Part shown: positions 22,560 through 34,558 of the stretch, piece after piece
Layout: each line of letters opens with the position of its first letter
Position numbering within the stretch: the first letter of the stretch is position 1
Source: Pyxicephalus adspersus
Lineage: Eukaryota > Chordata > Amphibia > Anura > Pyxicephalidae
DNA: 64,000 nt
NCBI RefSeq assembly: GCF_032062135.1
Contig: NC_092859.1
Span: 25,636,974 to 25,700,973 of the forward strand
Direction: 5' to 3'
Position numbers and translations under genes: made by a program
Notes under the pieces: generated by a model
The model's database searches: none
What the model was told of the DNA's origin: nothing
The model's input: the letters and a program-made list of their open reading frames with translations, nothing else

Positions 22560-22980
22560 GTTTGAAAACAAGATGGCACCCAGCGGATTCCCTCTTCAAT
22601 GCCCCTCTTGTCTTTCACCTGTTGATCTGTCAGCCGTCAGTCTCCCTGAACACTGACCTCATGCTCTCCCCGTGTCCTGCCAAGCTGGAAGTCTTATTAT
22701 AGCTGAATAACTATGACACAACGCATCAGGTGAGGGATAGGGCAGCTCTCCTTACAAGCTCATCTCCGCTCAATGGCATGTGTCACTCTAGATGGTGTCA
22801 CTTTGCGAACGCTTCTTTTTCCCCCTAAAGGAAATGTATCATTTAAACAGAGACGGGCCATATTAGATAACCAGGGGCTGTGAGCATTAAGTGCCACCTG
22901 AGGCATTGTATACACCAATTGCTTTGTCACAAGTGTTTTGCAGCATGGATTTTTCTTCATTTAATGATCAACTTGATAAA
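22560..22980. promoter_or_regulatory. Candidate conserved non-coding block
   Basis: GC-balanced unique sequence between AT-rich flanks, without a supported reading frame. Regulatory role is only inferred. Confidence 0.2.
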
Positions 22981-23309
22981 ATGTTTCTAGAACATGCAGC
23001 ATGAATGCACACAAATAAATATGGCATAATGTAAACTTTTTTTTATATTGGGTTGCATGGAATTTGGAAAGCTTCTAACATCTGTAGTTGCAGTCTGTTT
23101 CCCCATTGGAAGATTTCCCCTCACTTCTTCTCCTCATTGGAGACACAAAAAAGAAAAAAAAAGATTCTAAAAAATTAATGGAAACCAGGGTTCTTATAAT
23201 TTTAAAAAAAGTGAGTTGGAGGCACTGGAGATTCATTTCTTTTCTAGAAAATGGTCCATAGAGACAACTCTCTAGCAGGAAGGAACTTCAGTGGTACCTC
23301 AGGTGTATC
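22981..23309. other. AT-rich unique stretch
   Basis: A-rich run near 23145-23165; nothing else recognised. Confidence 0.35.
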
Positions 23310-23470
23310 TTATTCTTATTAAACAGGATTTAAAAAGCAAGCAGAATAGGACTAGGAAGACCATTCCAAGGAGTCGGGGCAGCTCTAGAAGTCTTGCAGC
23401 CATGTGATGAGGTTATGACTGAGGAAGTCATAGTAGGTCATCGGAGGAGCGAAGAGAAGGCTAGGTGAGT
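23310..23470 (-). pseudogene. L2/CR1-group LINE ORF2 C-terminal remnant
   Basis: ttcttattaaacaggattta is followed by gcagaataggactaggaaga, ccattccaaggagtcggggc and agctctaga, co-linear with 15990-16080. On the minus strand this gives an AAPTPWNGLP-like segment. The UTR is mostly deleted. Confidence 0.7.
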
Positions 23471-24355
23471 ATTCTTAAAATAATAAAGGGCACCACAGCA
23501 AAGGTTTAGGAGTCCAGAAATATTTATTTTAGCATAGAAATTTAGCGAAAATAGGAAGCCAACATATGTATTTCTTCATCAGAGTCAAAAGAATATAAAG
23601 AAAGTGTATATAACTGATATACAAATCACAAATATTACTTTTAGCCCAGATGAAGAGGGAATGTAGCCAGCAAAACGTGTTAGATTTTTTTCTTTGCATT
23701 TCTATGACTTTTGGACTACTGTGAGACTTGTTTACTTGTTTTCCTTGTTTTACCTTCACATGCCCTCAAATGTCAGATATTATATTGGGGGATCTCCCCA
23801 ATGGGAAGAAAAATAAAAGACATTTTATTTTTGTTATTTATATTTATTTATTTATTTTTGTAATATAACAAAACTGGCTGTTAACAAAAACAAATAAATA
23901 AAAAGGTCAGGGTTAAAGATGGCAACACTACCCCACATCTTTACATGCCAAGTATCACAGAATCACATTAAGATTTTAGTGGTAGTAATCATGAAGTTAT
24001 AAAACCATAAAACTATAAAATGACAGTTTGAAATTACTATACCATACCCATTTTCTAAACTTCTTTCCGCTTTATTTGCACCGTGCTTATGATACCTGCA
24101 CCATTTTGTTTCTTTAAAGAACTTATGTTGGATGTTAGTTATTAATACTCAGTGAATACGTGCATTAAAACACAATACCACATACCTTATCTGTAAGCAC
24201 TTATATAAAGCACAATAAAATATTCCATCAAGACAAGCTATATTTTTCCTTGAATGAATTAGCATTCAGTAAAAACACTCTGCTTCTTTTCATGCATATC
24301 TTGAAAATGGTCCAAAGGTTATGCAGTCAGTCAGTAAATCGAGGTTGCATCAGTT
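23471..24355. other. AT-rich unique stretch
   Basis: tgaagagggaatgtagccag then caaaacgtgtt (about 23650-23680) resembles the foldback inner-arm motif. A TTTA-rich run lies at 23825-23860. Nothing else recognised. Confidence 0.3.
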
Positions 24356-24700
24356 TATGGCCTCCGAGTTCCTCATCCAATGAAAGGCCTCCTCTTTTGA
24401 CACTTTGAAAACAAACCACTTACCCAAAAAATTATCCCAGCTCCGTAAACAAGAGAAGAGCCACCCCCAAACTTTGCTCACACTGGTCAGAGTCTTTACC
24501 GCGTGCCAATACATGACAGGATCCTGTTCTGTGGAACGTCAACACCAACAAAAGGAACCAGCCGTGCACAATGGCTGCACTGTGGCTCATGTAATACGCT
24601 TTAGAGAGTGCGCTGACATGTGCCCAGCTCCAATATCCCAGAAAATTCTCAGAACTCGCTGCCTATGGGGTTTGACATGAAATTGCAATGATATGTAATA
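24356..24700. promoter_or_regulatory. Candidate conserved non-coding block
   Basis: Unique, GC-balanced, with several CpGs in AT-rich surroundings. The 91-codon plus frame has no recognisable domain. Confidence 0.2.
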
Positions 24701-25408
24701 AGACACCTTGATGTTTATCAGCTCCAAAGGCCTGGAGCTGTGGGATCTTCTGCTTCGTGAGGCTCCATCCAGGTTGACAGGAAGGATCCCACCGAGGGAG
24801 GTATAAATTCCTTATAGTGAGACCTGCTGGGAAAAAAATCATTTTGGTTCCAAGGAGAGAGGAAAGATGGAGAGAGAACAGAAATCACAGAAACATAAAG
24901 GAAAGGACCAGAGATTGCCAAAAGTATTTTCTAGGGACAGGCCTTCAGGCTTTCAAGAACTGAACCTTTAGATATCTGTGCTTGGGAAGGCCTTGATTTG
25001 ACTGCTTACATGGTAGTGAAATTCTCCCACTTTACATGATAGCTGCATTTTTTTACATCTTTACATTCTAAATGCTTTTTAAAAACCCAATTCCACACAA
25101 AAATCAAAATCGGACAGAATTCTAAGTGTTCCCCATGTAATCCAAAACTGAATAAAGAGCAGTGTTATGTGACTCCATTGGACCATTTTTAACCTAACAG
25201 GATATTTCTGGAAGAAATCTGAGCTGTCAGTAGTGTAGGAAAAGGGGGTTGCAGTGGTAACAATGGCAATTGTGCACACTGGGGCATATCTATGTTCCTT
25301 TCTCACTTAATACACATAATAAACAAATGTAATAATGGGGTGTAATATACTTCTGATTGTGTCCAGAGACTGAACCATCTCACGGATGGAATCTTCTATG
25401 TAGTAAAC
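24701..25408. other. Unique stretch, nothing identified
   Basis: No repeat or coding signal recognised. Confidence 0.35.
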
Positions 25409-25690
25409 CAGTGGTGGTCAACGTTGTTTAGGGGAACTTAAAGCGGAACTAAACACTGTTATACTCAGCTTTCCCTGTTCTGTTCTGGGCCCCACCATCT
25501 TCTTCCCTTCCTTATTGTGATCTTCAGCCATCTTGATTGGCCAGGATAATGGATGACAAAGTTTATTCAGTCCCGGCAGGGGAAGCCGGAATATGCTGGC
25601 CATCCCAGTTACCAATGCTGAGCATTGCTCATTTACACATCAGGAATTTTGACACACGGAAGAGACACCGCCTGCCCCTATTCAAGCCTT
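25409..25690 (+). mobile_element. hAT-like end followed by a piggyBac-type MITE end
   Basis: cagtggtggtcaac at 25409 resembles a hAT terminal repeat. At 25438 TTAA is followed by agcggaactaaac, matching the left end of the element at 16571. The right end of neither element is clear. The 65-codon minus frame inside is not a gene. Confidence 0.5.
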
Positions 25691-26489
25691 CCTGACTACA
25701 AATTTTTTGAAGTGAGACTTTATTTGTGATATTTTTATTTGCTATTTATTATGAATGTATCAACTCTGTTGAAAACACAAATTTTTTCTTGTGATCTTAG
25801 AGTGATACATGTTTTATATCATGTACTGTATGTACTTGTATTATATATTTATTGTGTTTCTGTGTTGTGTTTATGAATAGTATATTCTCCTATTATAAAA
25901 ATGTAACGCTTTATATCATGTATGTAAATACAGATTTATTTTGGGTTGAGTGTTACACATTTTTGTATATATCATATACACTAGTGTGTTATATAATTAA
26001 AGTGGTAAAGCTTTGATAAAAAGAATTGAATGCAATGTTTCTATTTTAAGAAGTGTGACAAAGCCATGAAACAGACAGTTACTTAAAAAAGTGGTTATAT
26101 AGGGTTTGCATACACAAAGCCATGATTGAGGATGTGTGATGTGCAAGGTTTAAGTAATACTATAACGTACTTGCAGTGAGTGACATTAATATGTGATTGA
26201 TGTTGATTGAGGCACTTTAGCCCATGTCTCCCTCGAACAATCATGTAAATATATGACCTCAGCACATTATCCCAAGCTGTAGGTGAAAACAGAAGCCCAT
26301 TATGACAGTGAAGAGGTTGCTGTACACACACATGATTTTCTCTGAACTCTCACGCATAGATCTGGGATGTTTCTGCAGATGCTTCCACATGCACAAAATT
26401 ATTAAGAGACAAAAAAAAAAAAATACAAAAAAATAGGATGCTGAGCCATGTCTATGTCTCCTCTTATAAAATGTACAACACATAATTAC
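25691..26489. other. Very AT-rich stretch
   Basis: Long T-rich and TA-rich sequence (25780-26060), plus an A-run at about 26410-26422. No coding signal. Confidence 0.4.
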
Positions 26490-27090
26490 CTGTCTGCCTC
26501 AAAATGCGTTCATCGCCTGTGAAGAAAAAGCATTACTCACTAGATCAAAGGGGCTTTTCCCCATCTTACAAAAACAGATGACGCCACCCGCAGCCAATCC
26601 ACCGCAAAGGGTGACGAGCTCCGGGAAGCGGACCTGATAGACTTGTGCAATATCCCAAATGATTGTGATTAAAAGGAATTTAAAGTCTTTATTATCATTA
26701 CATATCATAGGCATGTATGGGAGTTTGACCAGCTGACACCAACTATGTTATCTAAACAAATTTACCTAAAAAGGAATTGAACTCTTAAAGATCTTCCTGA
26801 GAGAGCAAGCAGATGTAAATGGACTGGTCACAAATATTGCCTGTGGTACCCCTGCAGCTGATCTTCTCCCCATTACTGATATACAATACCTTGTTCTTCA
26901 CTGCTTTGCTGTGTTGTGATTAAGGCTAGGATTTGCTTCCTCAAATAAAAGCCTTCAGCAAACAGAAGAATGAGGAGCACAATGGTAACATTGCCAAATC
27001 TCACATCAAATCTCCAGGGATTAGCAGTCAGAGGCAGCATTTTCTTAGATCTCCTACTACGTATATGATGCTCCAGGCACATGAGTGCCT
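26490..27090 (-). other. Possible exon-like or conserved segment, minus strand
   Basis: Two minus-strand frames stand out from the AT-rich flanks. One (27040 to about 26890) starts MLPLTANPW, has a hydrophobic stretch VTIVLLILLFAEGF, and stops at a donor-like AAG|GTATTG. The second (about 26635 to 26538) is GC-rich, reads VRFPELVTLCGGLAAGG and ends near a gtgagt donor-like site. I do not recognise the protein. It could equally be a conserved non-coding block; the coding case is weak. Confidence 0.12.
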
Positions 27091-27325
27091 AGCCACCCTG
27101 TTATGCCAAAAAGTGCCCTGCAAGAAGCGGTAGCACATTTTACTGGCCCAGGGAGAATCACTCTCCTGTGCCCACCACTCTTCCTATTAGTTCCTCCTGC
27201 TGACCACAACAATAATACAGAACACAAGATAACTTAAAAAGTTCAAAGGTCATATATTTTATTGCTAAGCAAAGGTGAAGCTAGATGATGTATTGGTTTT
27301 GCAATTGCCAAAGATTTAAAGGGTA

Positions 27326-27761
27326 AAGCTGCGTACACACTTCCAATTTTTATAGTTGGAAATGAACGACGAACGAACGACGAACGACCGATTGGCCAAA
27401 AATCGTTCGTAAAAAAGTAACCAAGGACGCCGACGAACGAGGATAGTCGTTGGAAATGGACGACCGGACCAGTGGATCAGATTGGACGACGATCATTGAC
27501 CATCTATCGTGTGTACGGTCGTTCAGTGATCGTCCATGGTCTGAGCATGCGCGGTGAACGAACGTTCGCTCACTTCCTGTGGTGCACGTCACTTCCTGTA
27601 TCGTTCAAACGATCGCATCTATCGTGTGTACAATATCTTTGAACGATCGTGTCGTTATCTGTAGGTACAGGATTGGTGCCATACGATCGTTCGCAGATAT
27701 CGTGCAGGATCGTTTGTCGTTCGTTTACCAACGATAAAAATTGGAAGTGTGTACGCAGCTT
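27326..27761. mobile_element. Palindromic MITE, family A, well preserved
   Basis: Terminal inverted repeats of at least 25 bp begin aagctgcgtacacacttcca, and the right end is the complement. The exact 8-bp direct repeat TTAAAGGG lies at 27316-27323 and 27760-27767, overlapping the right end by two bases. Eight bases would fit hAT, but a TTAA or shorter target cannot be excluded. The interior is full of cgaacga and acgatcg words and has no coding capacity. Confidence 0.85.
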
Positions 27762-27814
27762 AAAGGGGCTGAATCATAGCTTTGTCTGCATACAACTTAC
27801 CCCTCACCCCGTTC

Positions 27815-28530
27815 TAACCTTCTTCCTGATAAAGACACCTGCGGGTATGGGCCAAATGGCCTCTCGAATGTTTATTACAAATTATTACAAATAAAACATT
27901 CTTACATATTAACATCACATAAACCTTTCACTAGGAGTCCCCAACCCCCGGTGGGCCGTGGCCATCTGACAGGTTGGCCGTGGCTGTAGCTGGTGCACCC
28001 CCCCAGCGGAGTCAGGAGAAAAACCTTGCTTGCGGGGCGCACCGGTCAGAGCCATGAACCCTGTCTCCCATACAGATTGCAGACTCGGACACAACCTGCC
28101 CACTCTCCCATCATAGGCTGAGACCTACGATGGGAGAGTGGCCGTGTTCTGGCATTATGATGTCTCCTCGAGAACTATATCAATTATGCATACACTCCCA
28201 CTAGATTACCACCCATTTTGCTGATAAATTACACCATTTTGGAGACCTATATCATAGATGGCTTTCCAAACCACTTCATTACCTTCTCCATGCACTGCCC
28301 TTGACGACCTCAAACCACTTGCCACTCCAAACTCCCCGCTGACCGGACCTCTGACCTCACCCGTTCACCCCACTTTCATATAAAACTTTTTCAGTCTTGC
28401 CCTTTTTTTGACCTCCCCTAACATGCCACCTTTTTGCCCAACACTGCTTTCCTACCCATGCTTTCAAGTTATGCTGGCCCTATGCCTAGCTCCTTCCTAT
28501 CGCAGCCGCCTGGTCTTTCTTTAAGGATCC
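27815..28530 (-). mobile_element. Retroelement-like repeat, family R, split by a hAT fragment
   Basis: The start (gataaagacacctgcgggta then tgggccaaatggcc) and the right part (accattttggagacctatat then atagatggctttccaaacc) match 6055-6700. The two parts are separated by about 235 bp of hAT family H2 sequence (27930-28165). Non-coding. Confidence 0.6.
27930..28165 (-). mobile_element. hAT MITE family H2, truncated
   Basis: Read on the minus strand it follows the H2 order seen at 53861-54169 and 40077-40420: atgatgcca-like block, cactctcccatc, gttgtgtcc, a ccgctggggggt-type block, then a ggttggggactcct end. A strong hairpin formed by ccactctcccatcataggc and its complement lies at 28099-28142. 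Confidence 0.65.
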
Positions 28531-29252
28531 CTAATGTATAGTAAGAAATTGCAGTGTGGGATAGTGCATAAAAGGTCCTTTAACCATTGGGCTACATTTA
28601 CTGAAGATGAAGAGATCCAGCCATTACAGGTATGAGTGATTCTGAGCAAGGCTGGGCTCATCTTGACTTATACGTCACAATGGCTTCTGTGGTATACTGG
28701 TGGAACAGCATGGAGGAGTTTGCCCTTATTGAACTAAGTGCTAAATTTTAGAATCCCAAAGTCGTTGAGAGAACAAAGACTGGCAAGCTTCACTTGGTTA
28801 TGTAATTTGAAACTCCATCAAACAGATCAAAACAGGCTCCTTCCAAAAACCCAACAATCAGTAACACAGGTAGAATAGTTCGTGTAGGTGACTAATATCT
28901 ATAAATTCTCCACAGGTCTTTGTAATAATGGACTCACAGCTCATCATTACTTGGATGAAATCCACCTTCTGATCTCCATCCATTCATGGGGCCCACAAAC
29001 CCTACGGATTATCATCCTCCTCTACGACATTTCAGATTGTTTATTGACCCCAAAACATTTAAAATTGGGGGCCTCATTTTAAAAAAAATTACTTTAAAAT
29101 ATCTGCAAAGAGTTTTAGAATGTTTCTTTACTTATTTTAATTTTAGATAAAATGAAAACATTGGCCATTTTTTTTTTTTGTGTTCCATGAAGATAAAGGA
29201 AATTTCCCAATAATTAAATGTCTGTTTCAAGGCCCTTTTTAAATCTTAAAGA
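28531..29252. other. Unique stretch, nothing identified
   Basis: No repeat or coding signal recognised; poly(T) near 29170. Confidence 0.35.
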
Positions 29253-29467
29253 TACTGAGCCAGATAAATTCAAGCTCTCTAAGACTGTAGAAAATAGACT
29301 ATCATGGGATAACCTGGGTGATCCAGCAAAGCCAGAATAGATATCTTCCAGGATTGAAAACATTTGCCAAATAAAAGGAAATGATTCAGTTTTGCTGGAT
29401 CACCAAGTTTATTTTTAATAGTCAATCTTCCTCGGTCTTGGAGGACTATAATAAATCAGGTCCACTG
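29253..29467. mobile_element. Palindromic MITE, family B (subtype 2)
   Basis: Inverted ends actgagccagataaatt and taataaatcaggtccactg. The inner pair is gataacctgggtgatccagc and its complement. It shares the ctatcatggga variant with the copy at 53662, unlike subtype 1 at 5656 and 45420. Confidence 0.8.
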
Positions 29468-29475
29468 TGAACACT

Positions 29476-29715
29476 GGGGCTATGTACATTTTTTGGAAAA
29501 GAATGAAAGAGCACCATTCTGCTCTATGAAGAAAGATAGAGGAAGAACAAGCGAGCGGCACTCGCTCTTTTCCCTTCACTTGCTTTGTGATCTTTCATCA
29601 TTCGTCTTCTGGCAGATCCATGAACGACATCAGACTGCCACTGTACATATGTCAGATTCTCGTCTGATACTAGTCCTGAAGCAATAATGGGACGAGCATC
29701 ATCTGACCTGTGTAC
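29476..29715. mobile_element. Probable MITE with gtgtacctag-type end
   Basis: Left end gggctatgtaca, right end ctgacctgtgtacctagact as an imperfect complement. The interior has cgtctgatactagtcctgaa and gacgagcatcatctgacc. I associate this style with frog MITEs; the family is not assigned. Confidence 0.4.
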
Positions 29716-31681
29716 CTAGACTAAGAGGTCTAATAAAAAAGTAGCGGTAAAAAAGGATTGCTAACTTTGGAAGTATGATGACCTCAGGCTGAAGACTCCT
29801 ACATGTTGCTGAATGCAGCCAGTTCTCTTTAAATTTGAACACAAAGATGATAAAAAAGGCACAAAAATTCATCATGAAATTTACTTTTAAATTCAAGCAA
29901 TGCTACGGTCCTTTCACATGGTAGAAAACCTTGCAGGGAGCCACTCTTAGACACACTGCTGCTGTGTCCGACACCATTAGCCTGTGACTGCAACTGTGGT
30001 GTGAATCTTCCAACAGCAAGCAAACTATTATTCGTCACTTGATTGTCACTTTTAGAAAAGGCATTGATCTGCTGCAACTATGCCTAAAAAATCATGTGCA
30101 ACCACTCCGATTTACTTGAATGGGAGCAGTTGGGGCCACAATGTATCCTATAGAAGAACACCGAGGCCCACCCAATTACTTGAATGTGACATACTATCAG
30201 CGTCTTGGAGTCCACTTCAGACCAGAAAAAGAAAGGCAACACGAGAACCCAGGGAGTGGGGAGTCCCAACACCCCAAAAACAGGGAACGTGGGTTGAATG
30301 CTGGCTATCAGTCATCTAATATTGAAGTCTGTTCTAATAAATGGACTAGAAATGAGCTTATTCAGGAAACATGTAAACATGCTTGGGACGTGTGGTGGAG
30401 ACAAGCTAAGATGGAAGCTGACAATTGGTGGATGAGTATTTGAAGCAGAGTGATGGCTCTTTTTAACATATGCTTGAGATCATCTAATGGTACTGCTGGG
30501 ATAGCTTTGGAATGAATGTGTATAATGCAGCAAACACTGGATTTTCTTTCTTTTTTTAAAAAAATCTTTATATGGGCTTTCATTTTATCTTGTTATTGTA
30601 GGCTGCTTCAGCAAGAACGAGAAACCTTGGCCAACTCGTGTCATGCTCGACTCACCCTCATCTATATTATATAAACAAGCTAAAATCAATCACAGCCCGG
30701 GACTATTATAAAGACAAATGTGTCAAGCCAGGAAACCTAGCACACGAGCTCTGTATAAACTGAGATCCTTCTGTAGCCTTTACCAACCACTAATTGTGGC
30801 CATCTACCCACTCATTAAATCCTCATTACTGTAACCAGGACCAATCAACTCATTATCTCACCTCCATAGGTGGTTACTTCAGCTACTTAGACAAACCACG
30901 AAGAATCATTGCTGCTCTGAACAAAAACCTCATTGACCTTTCTGTGATTAGATGGTGAACTAATCCCTCAACTATCTAAACATTAAACCAAGTCCTTCTG
31001 TGCTGACTGTGTGCATAACCGAGACATACAAGATCCTTGATGCTGATCCCAAGGCAGCTAAAAGTTATTGAGACTTGAGTCATAAATTAGGAGAGGTTGT
31101 TGTCATTGTAAAAGTTCAACTAGGGTTCCTTTCTCATTATTTTCCTCTTTTATTTGTTCAGCAGGATGTCTGTATTTTCTGCAGTCCCAACAAAAGCCCA
31201 GGAAGGTATCATTGTAAGGCAATCTGTTAGTCCGGGGGTGTACTGTTGATCAGGTTGTGCCATCAGGGTGTAGTTTGATACAAAGTGCCGGGTTTCAGGG
31301 AGTGGCACCATTTTTGTTAAGGGTCAACAAACGAGCTAAAGCAGGGCAAAATGTGAGAATGTTTGAGAGTGTTGTTTAGGTGTCTCAGTTCAGGAAGCAA
31401 ATCGTTTCTTTTTATTATACTACAGACCACCAAACAGGAGAAAGGTGAAATGGTCCTGACTACTGAACCTGACAACCACCAGCCAATGCCCATTATTTAC
31501 ATTAAAAATCAAGATCTTTTTACTAAGTAGTACGCAACCAGCAGCTTCCCATTAGCTTGTGTTTGAGACCTTTCCAAGCCGGTAGCACCACACGCTTGGG
31601 TAAATTCACCCATCAATAGTTGTATTGGGAGGAGGAGAAACAAGGAGCCACAGTACATGCTCTCTGTTTACTCTTTGCTCC
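29716..31681. other. Unique stretch, mostly unassigned
   Basis: A 107-codon plus frame (30120-30443) overlaps others on both strands and has no domain. The part at 30590-31000 is GC-balanced. No repeat copies from this window were recognised. Confidence 0.3.
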
Positions 31682-31697
31682 ATATATCCATATATAT

Positions 31698-31731
<34 letters not shown>
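31682..31731. repeat. (TA)n microsatellite
   Basis: About 45 bases of near-pure alternating AT with one interruption (taaat). Confidence 0.9.
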
Positions 31732-33179
31732 GTTCATATCCATATGTAGGTCGGAGTTAGGGACCACGTTTTACAGAGGTTCCTTGACATGTATACATGT
31801 ATTTAGGGCCACCATCAGGCATCGGGAGAAGACACGGGATACTTGTGTACTGGGCCCTGATAAAAAGAAGTTGACCTTTGCAATTCTGGAACCTATGGAC
31901 ATAAAGGAGGGGTCCCAGAAAGTTTACCGAGTATTGGGCCCATAAATTTCTAATGTTTGCCTTGCATTTGATTGAAATTTGCAATTTTTTTTTACCTGTT
32001 TCAACATTTGAAATAATCTTTGTCCTGTTTAGAAGGAAAGGGTACTGAGAATATTTATATGGCTACAGCTAAACTTTAGGTTAGACTGTTTTATGTGCCA
32101 AATGATTTGCATTTCCATCAGGCCAGTCCTGAGGTCCATTTCCAAAAACTAAACCAGGCTGACCCGATTTTTCAATACTGATATTAGGCAATTAAAGTTT
32201 GGTAATCCCCCCAGCCCTCAACCTGTGATTGCTCAGTGTACTATCCTCTCATCATAAAATATCCTCTCATCAGCATGTTCCTTATTGGCACATCCAGCAA
32301 AGCCTGATTGGTGCCTTTAGATTTCCCAGTGGTTTTCTTTTGTAGGGAAGAATAAAAAAGACTAACCCCATGTAAATTTAGAGTTATTTAGTTTAGTTGT
32401 ATTCACTCATTTGTAATGAAATAATACATAACTACATTACATTAATTGATGTTTTCTTTACAACTCTATGAAGTTAAGCTTTTCTGAACTTTTAGAGTGT
32501 TTTTACTTCTCCATTTAAACTTTGAAACGGAATCTAGAATCTCAAATCTTTGAGATTGTCCTTGGAATGCAACCAAGGAAATGGAGTAATATCTCCACAC
32601 CACTCAAGAGAGAACCTGTACAATCTTTAACCAAACTGGCCTCTGAATATTGACCTGAAGTCACATTAACACCACTTTTAAGACCTAAGAAAAAAACGTA
32701 AAACTTGTTGAGTGTGTTTGCATTGCTACTATTAAATTCAAGTTTTTCAGAGCAAACGTTTCTTTTCTCCATCCACCATTACTGTTATAATTTGGAAGAA
32801 CCAGCTACTTTGGAGGCCTTCCAGTTGAACAGCCATATAGACCTCCACCTCAAGGTCTACTAGCTCACACATCTACACCAATGGAGAGAGGTGTCTAGAA
32901 CATGAGACAAACAAGAAAAATATTATTACAATGTGTAATGATCATGTTAGGCTGCCCCTTTCATACTGGCTTCCCTAGGCACCAGGCCAGGGGTGACTTG
33001 GTGATAAATGAAACCTTGGATGTAGGTATTGGTGTTGTCTATAGTCATGGAGTGGGTTGAGGTTGTGTGCGGTGGCAGGATTACTTTAAGACTAGTATTT
33101 GATCACAGTTGCTTGTGTTGTTTAGGTGTATTGTAAAGTACAGAACAGGTCTTTAGAATTTTCTTTTTTCTTTGCCTGA
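31732..33179. other. Unique stretch, nothing identified
   Basis: No repeat family of this window and no coding domain recognised. Confidence 0.35.
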
Positions 33180-33600
33180 GCTCTACCATTGCCATACAAA
33201 GCAGCGGTTCTACACTCAGTGTTTTCACAGAAAGCACAGAGTAGATCTCAATGTTTATATCGGAGTCCGCATCAAAGCGTTTATCTCCCCTTTTCCTCCA
33301 AGACCCGAGAACTGAGCCATTCGACCCCCAAGAGCAATAAAGAAAAGTGCTTGGAAAACACAGCTTCTCCCGCTGTTTGCTCTCCAAACATGGCTGTGTT
33401 TTCAGGATCGGTGCTGAGTCTGTTCCTGGACGGACTGAGCCTGACCTCGCACTCAGAGAACCGGCTAACCAGCTCAACTCTCCGACACTTTTCCCTGTCA
33501 CCTGCTCCTCTCTGAACACCGCACAGGAAGAAGTATAACCTGGAGAGTGACATGTTTTTCTTCTCTGTTATCGCCCAGTGACGCTGGGTATGGGCCAAAG
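33180..33600. promoter_or_regulatory. Candidate conserved non-coding block
   Basis: Raised GC and CpG, with overlapping open frames on both strands (138 codons minus, 108 codons plus and minus). Being open in several frames at once without a domain argues for composition rather than coding. Confidence 0.22.
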
Positions 33601-33787
33601 AATGCAATCCTTATTACTCTGTGGCACTCCATTATACCCTTCTCTGTCCACAGATCGGTGGTATGCTATTTAAAGGAATAGCGAGCAGAACTCATAGTAA
33701 CAGCATATCTAAAATACTCATTGCTTATAAGTAGTAAAGATATTGAATATATAGGTGACATTGTACAGGTGACGTTCAAATGTGCAC

Positions 33788-34558
33788 TCTGTACCTGTCT
33801 CCATATATATCACAACAGGACAATGTACTCATATGTACTGTATATCTTCTACCTGTCTCTGAGAATATTGCACCTGTACAGTTTATCTGCTATTTGTCTC
33901 CATATATATCACAGCAGTACACTGTACTCACCTGTACTGTATAACTTCTACCTGTCTTTGAGAATATCACACCTGTACAGTGTATCTTTCACAGATGTGT
34001 ATATCACACCTGTATAGTGTGTCTTCTACCTGTGTCTGTGTATATCATACCTGTACAGTGCATCTTCTACCTGTCTTGTGTATATCACACCTGTACAGTG
34101 TATATTCTACAGATGTGTATATCACATCTGTATAGTGTGTCTTTTACCTGTGTCTGTGTATATCACAGCTGTACAGAGTTTATTCTACCTGTCTCTGTGT
34201 ATATCACACCTGTATACTGTGTACACTACCTGTGTCTGTGTATATCAAACATGTACAGAGTATCATCTACAGGTGTGTATAGTATAGTGTCTCTGTGTAA
34301 ATCAAACCTGTACAGATTATCTTCTACTTGTGTCTGTGTATACACCTTTACAGAGTATCTTCTACCTGTCTCTGTGTATATCACACCTGTACAGAGTATA
34401 TTATACCTGTCTCTGTGTATATCACACCTGTACAGAGTATATTAGACCTGTCTCTGTGTATATCACACCTGTACAGAGTATAATATACCTGTCTCTGTGT
34501 ATATCACACCTGCAAAGTGTATCTTTTACCTATCTCTTTGAGTACCATACCCATACAA
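33788..34558 (+). repeat. Minisatellite, ~41-bp unit with a ~99-bp higher-order part
   Basis: The word cctgtctctgtgtatatcac then acctgtacagagtat recurs. In the cleanest part cagag occurs at 34392, 34433 and 34474, an exact 41-bp period. The left part (33798-33995) repeats with a ~99-bp period (ccatatatatcaca at 33801 and 33900). Total about 770 bp. Because 41 is not a multiple of 3, consecutive units are read in different frames, yet stops are rare in several frames, giving spurious frames up to 142 codons. Confidence 0.95.

Noticed and set aside
33103..33519. 138-codon minus frame with 108-codon frames on both strands
   Set aside because: Simultaneous openness in several frames and lack of a domain point to composition, not coding.
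33788..34558. Regular repeats considered as a CRISPR array
   Set aside because: Units are contiguous with no unique spacers, and the genome is vertebrate; it is a minisatellite.
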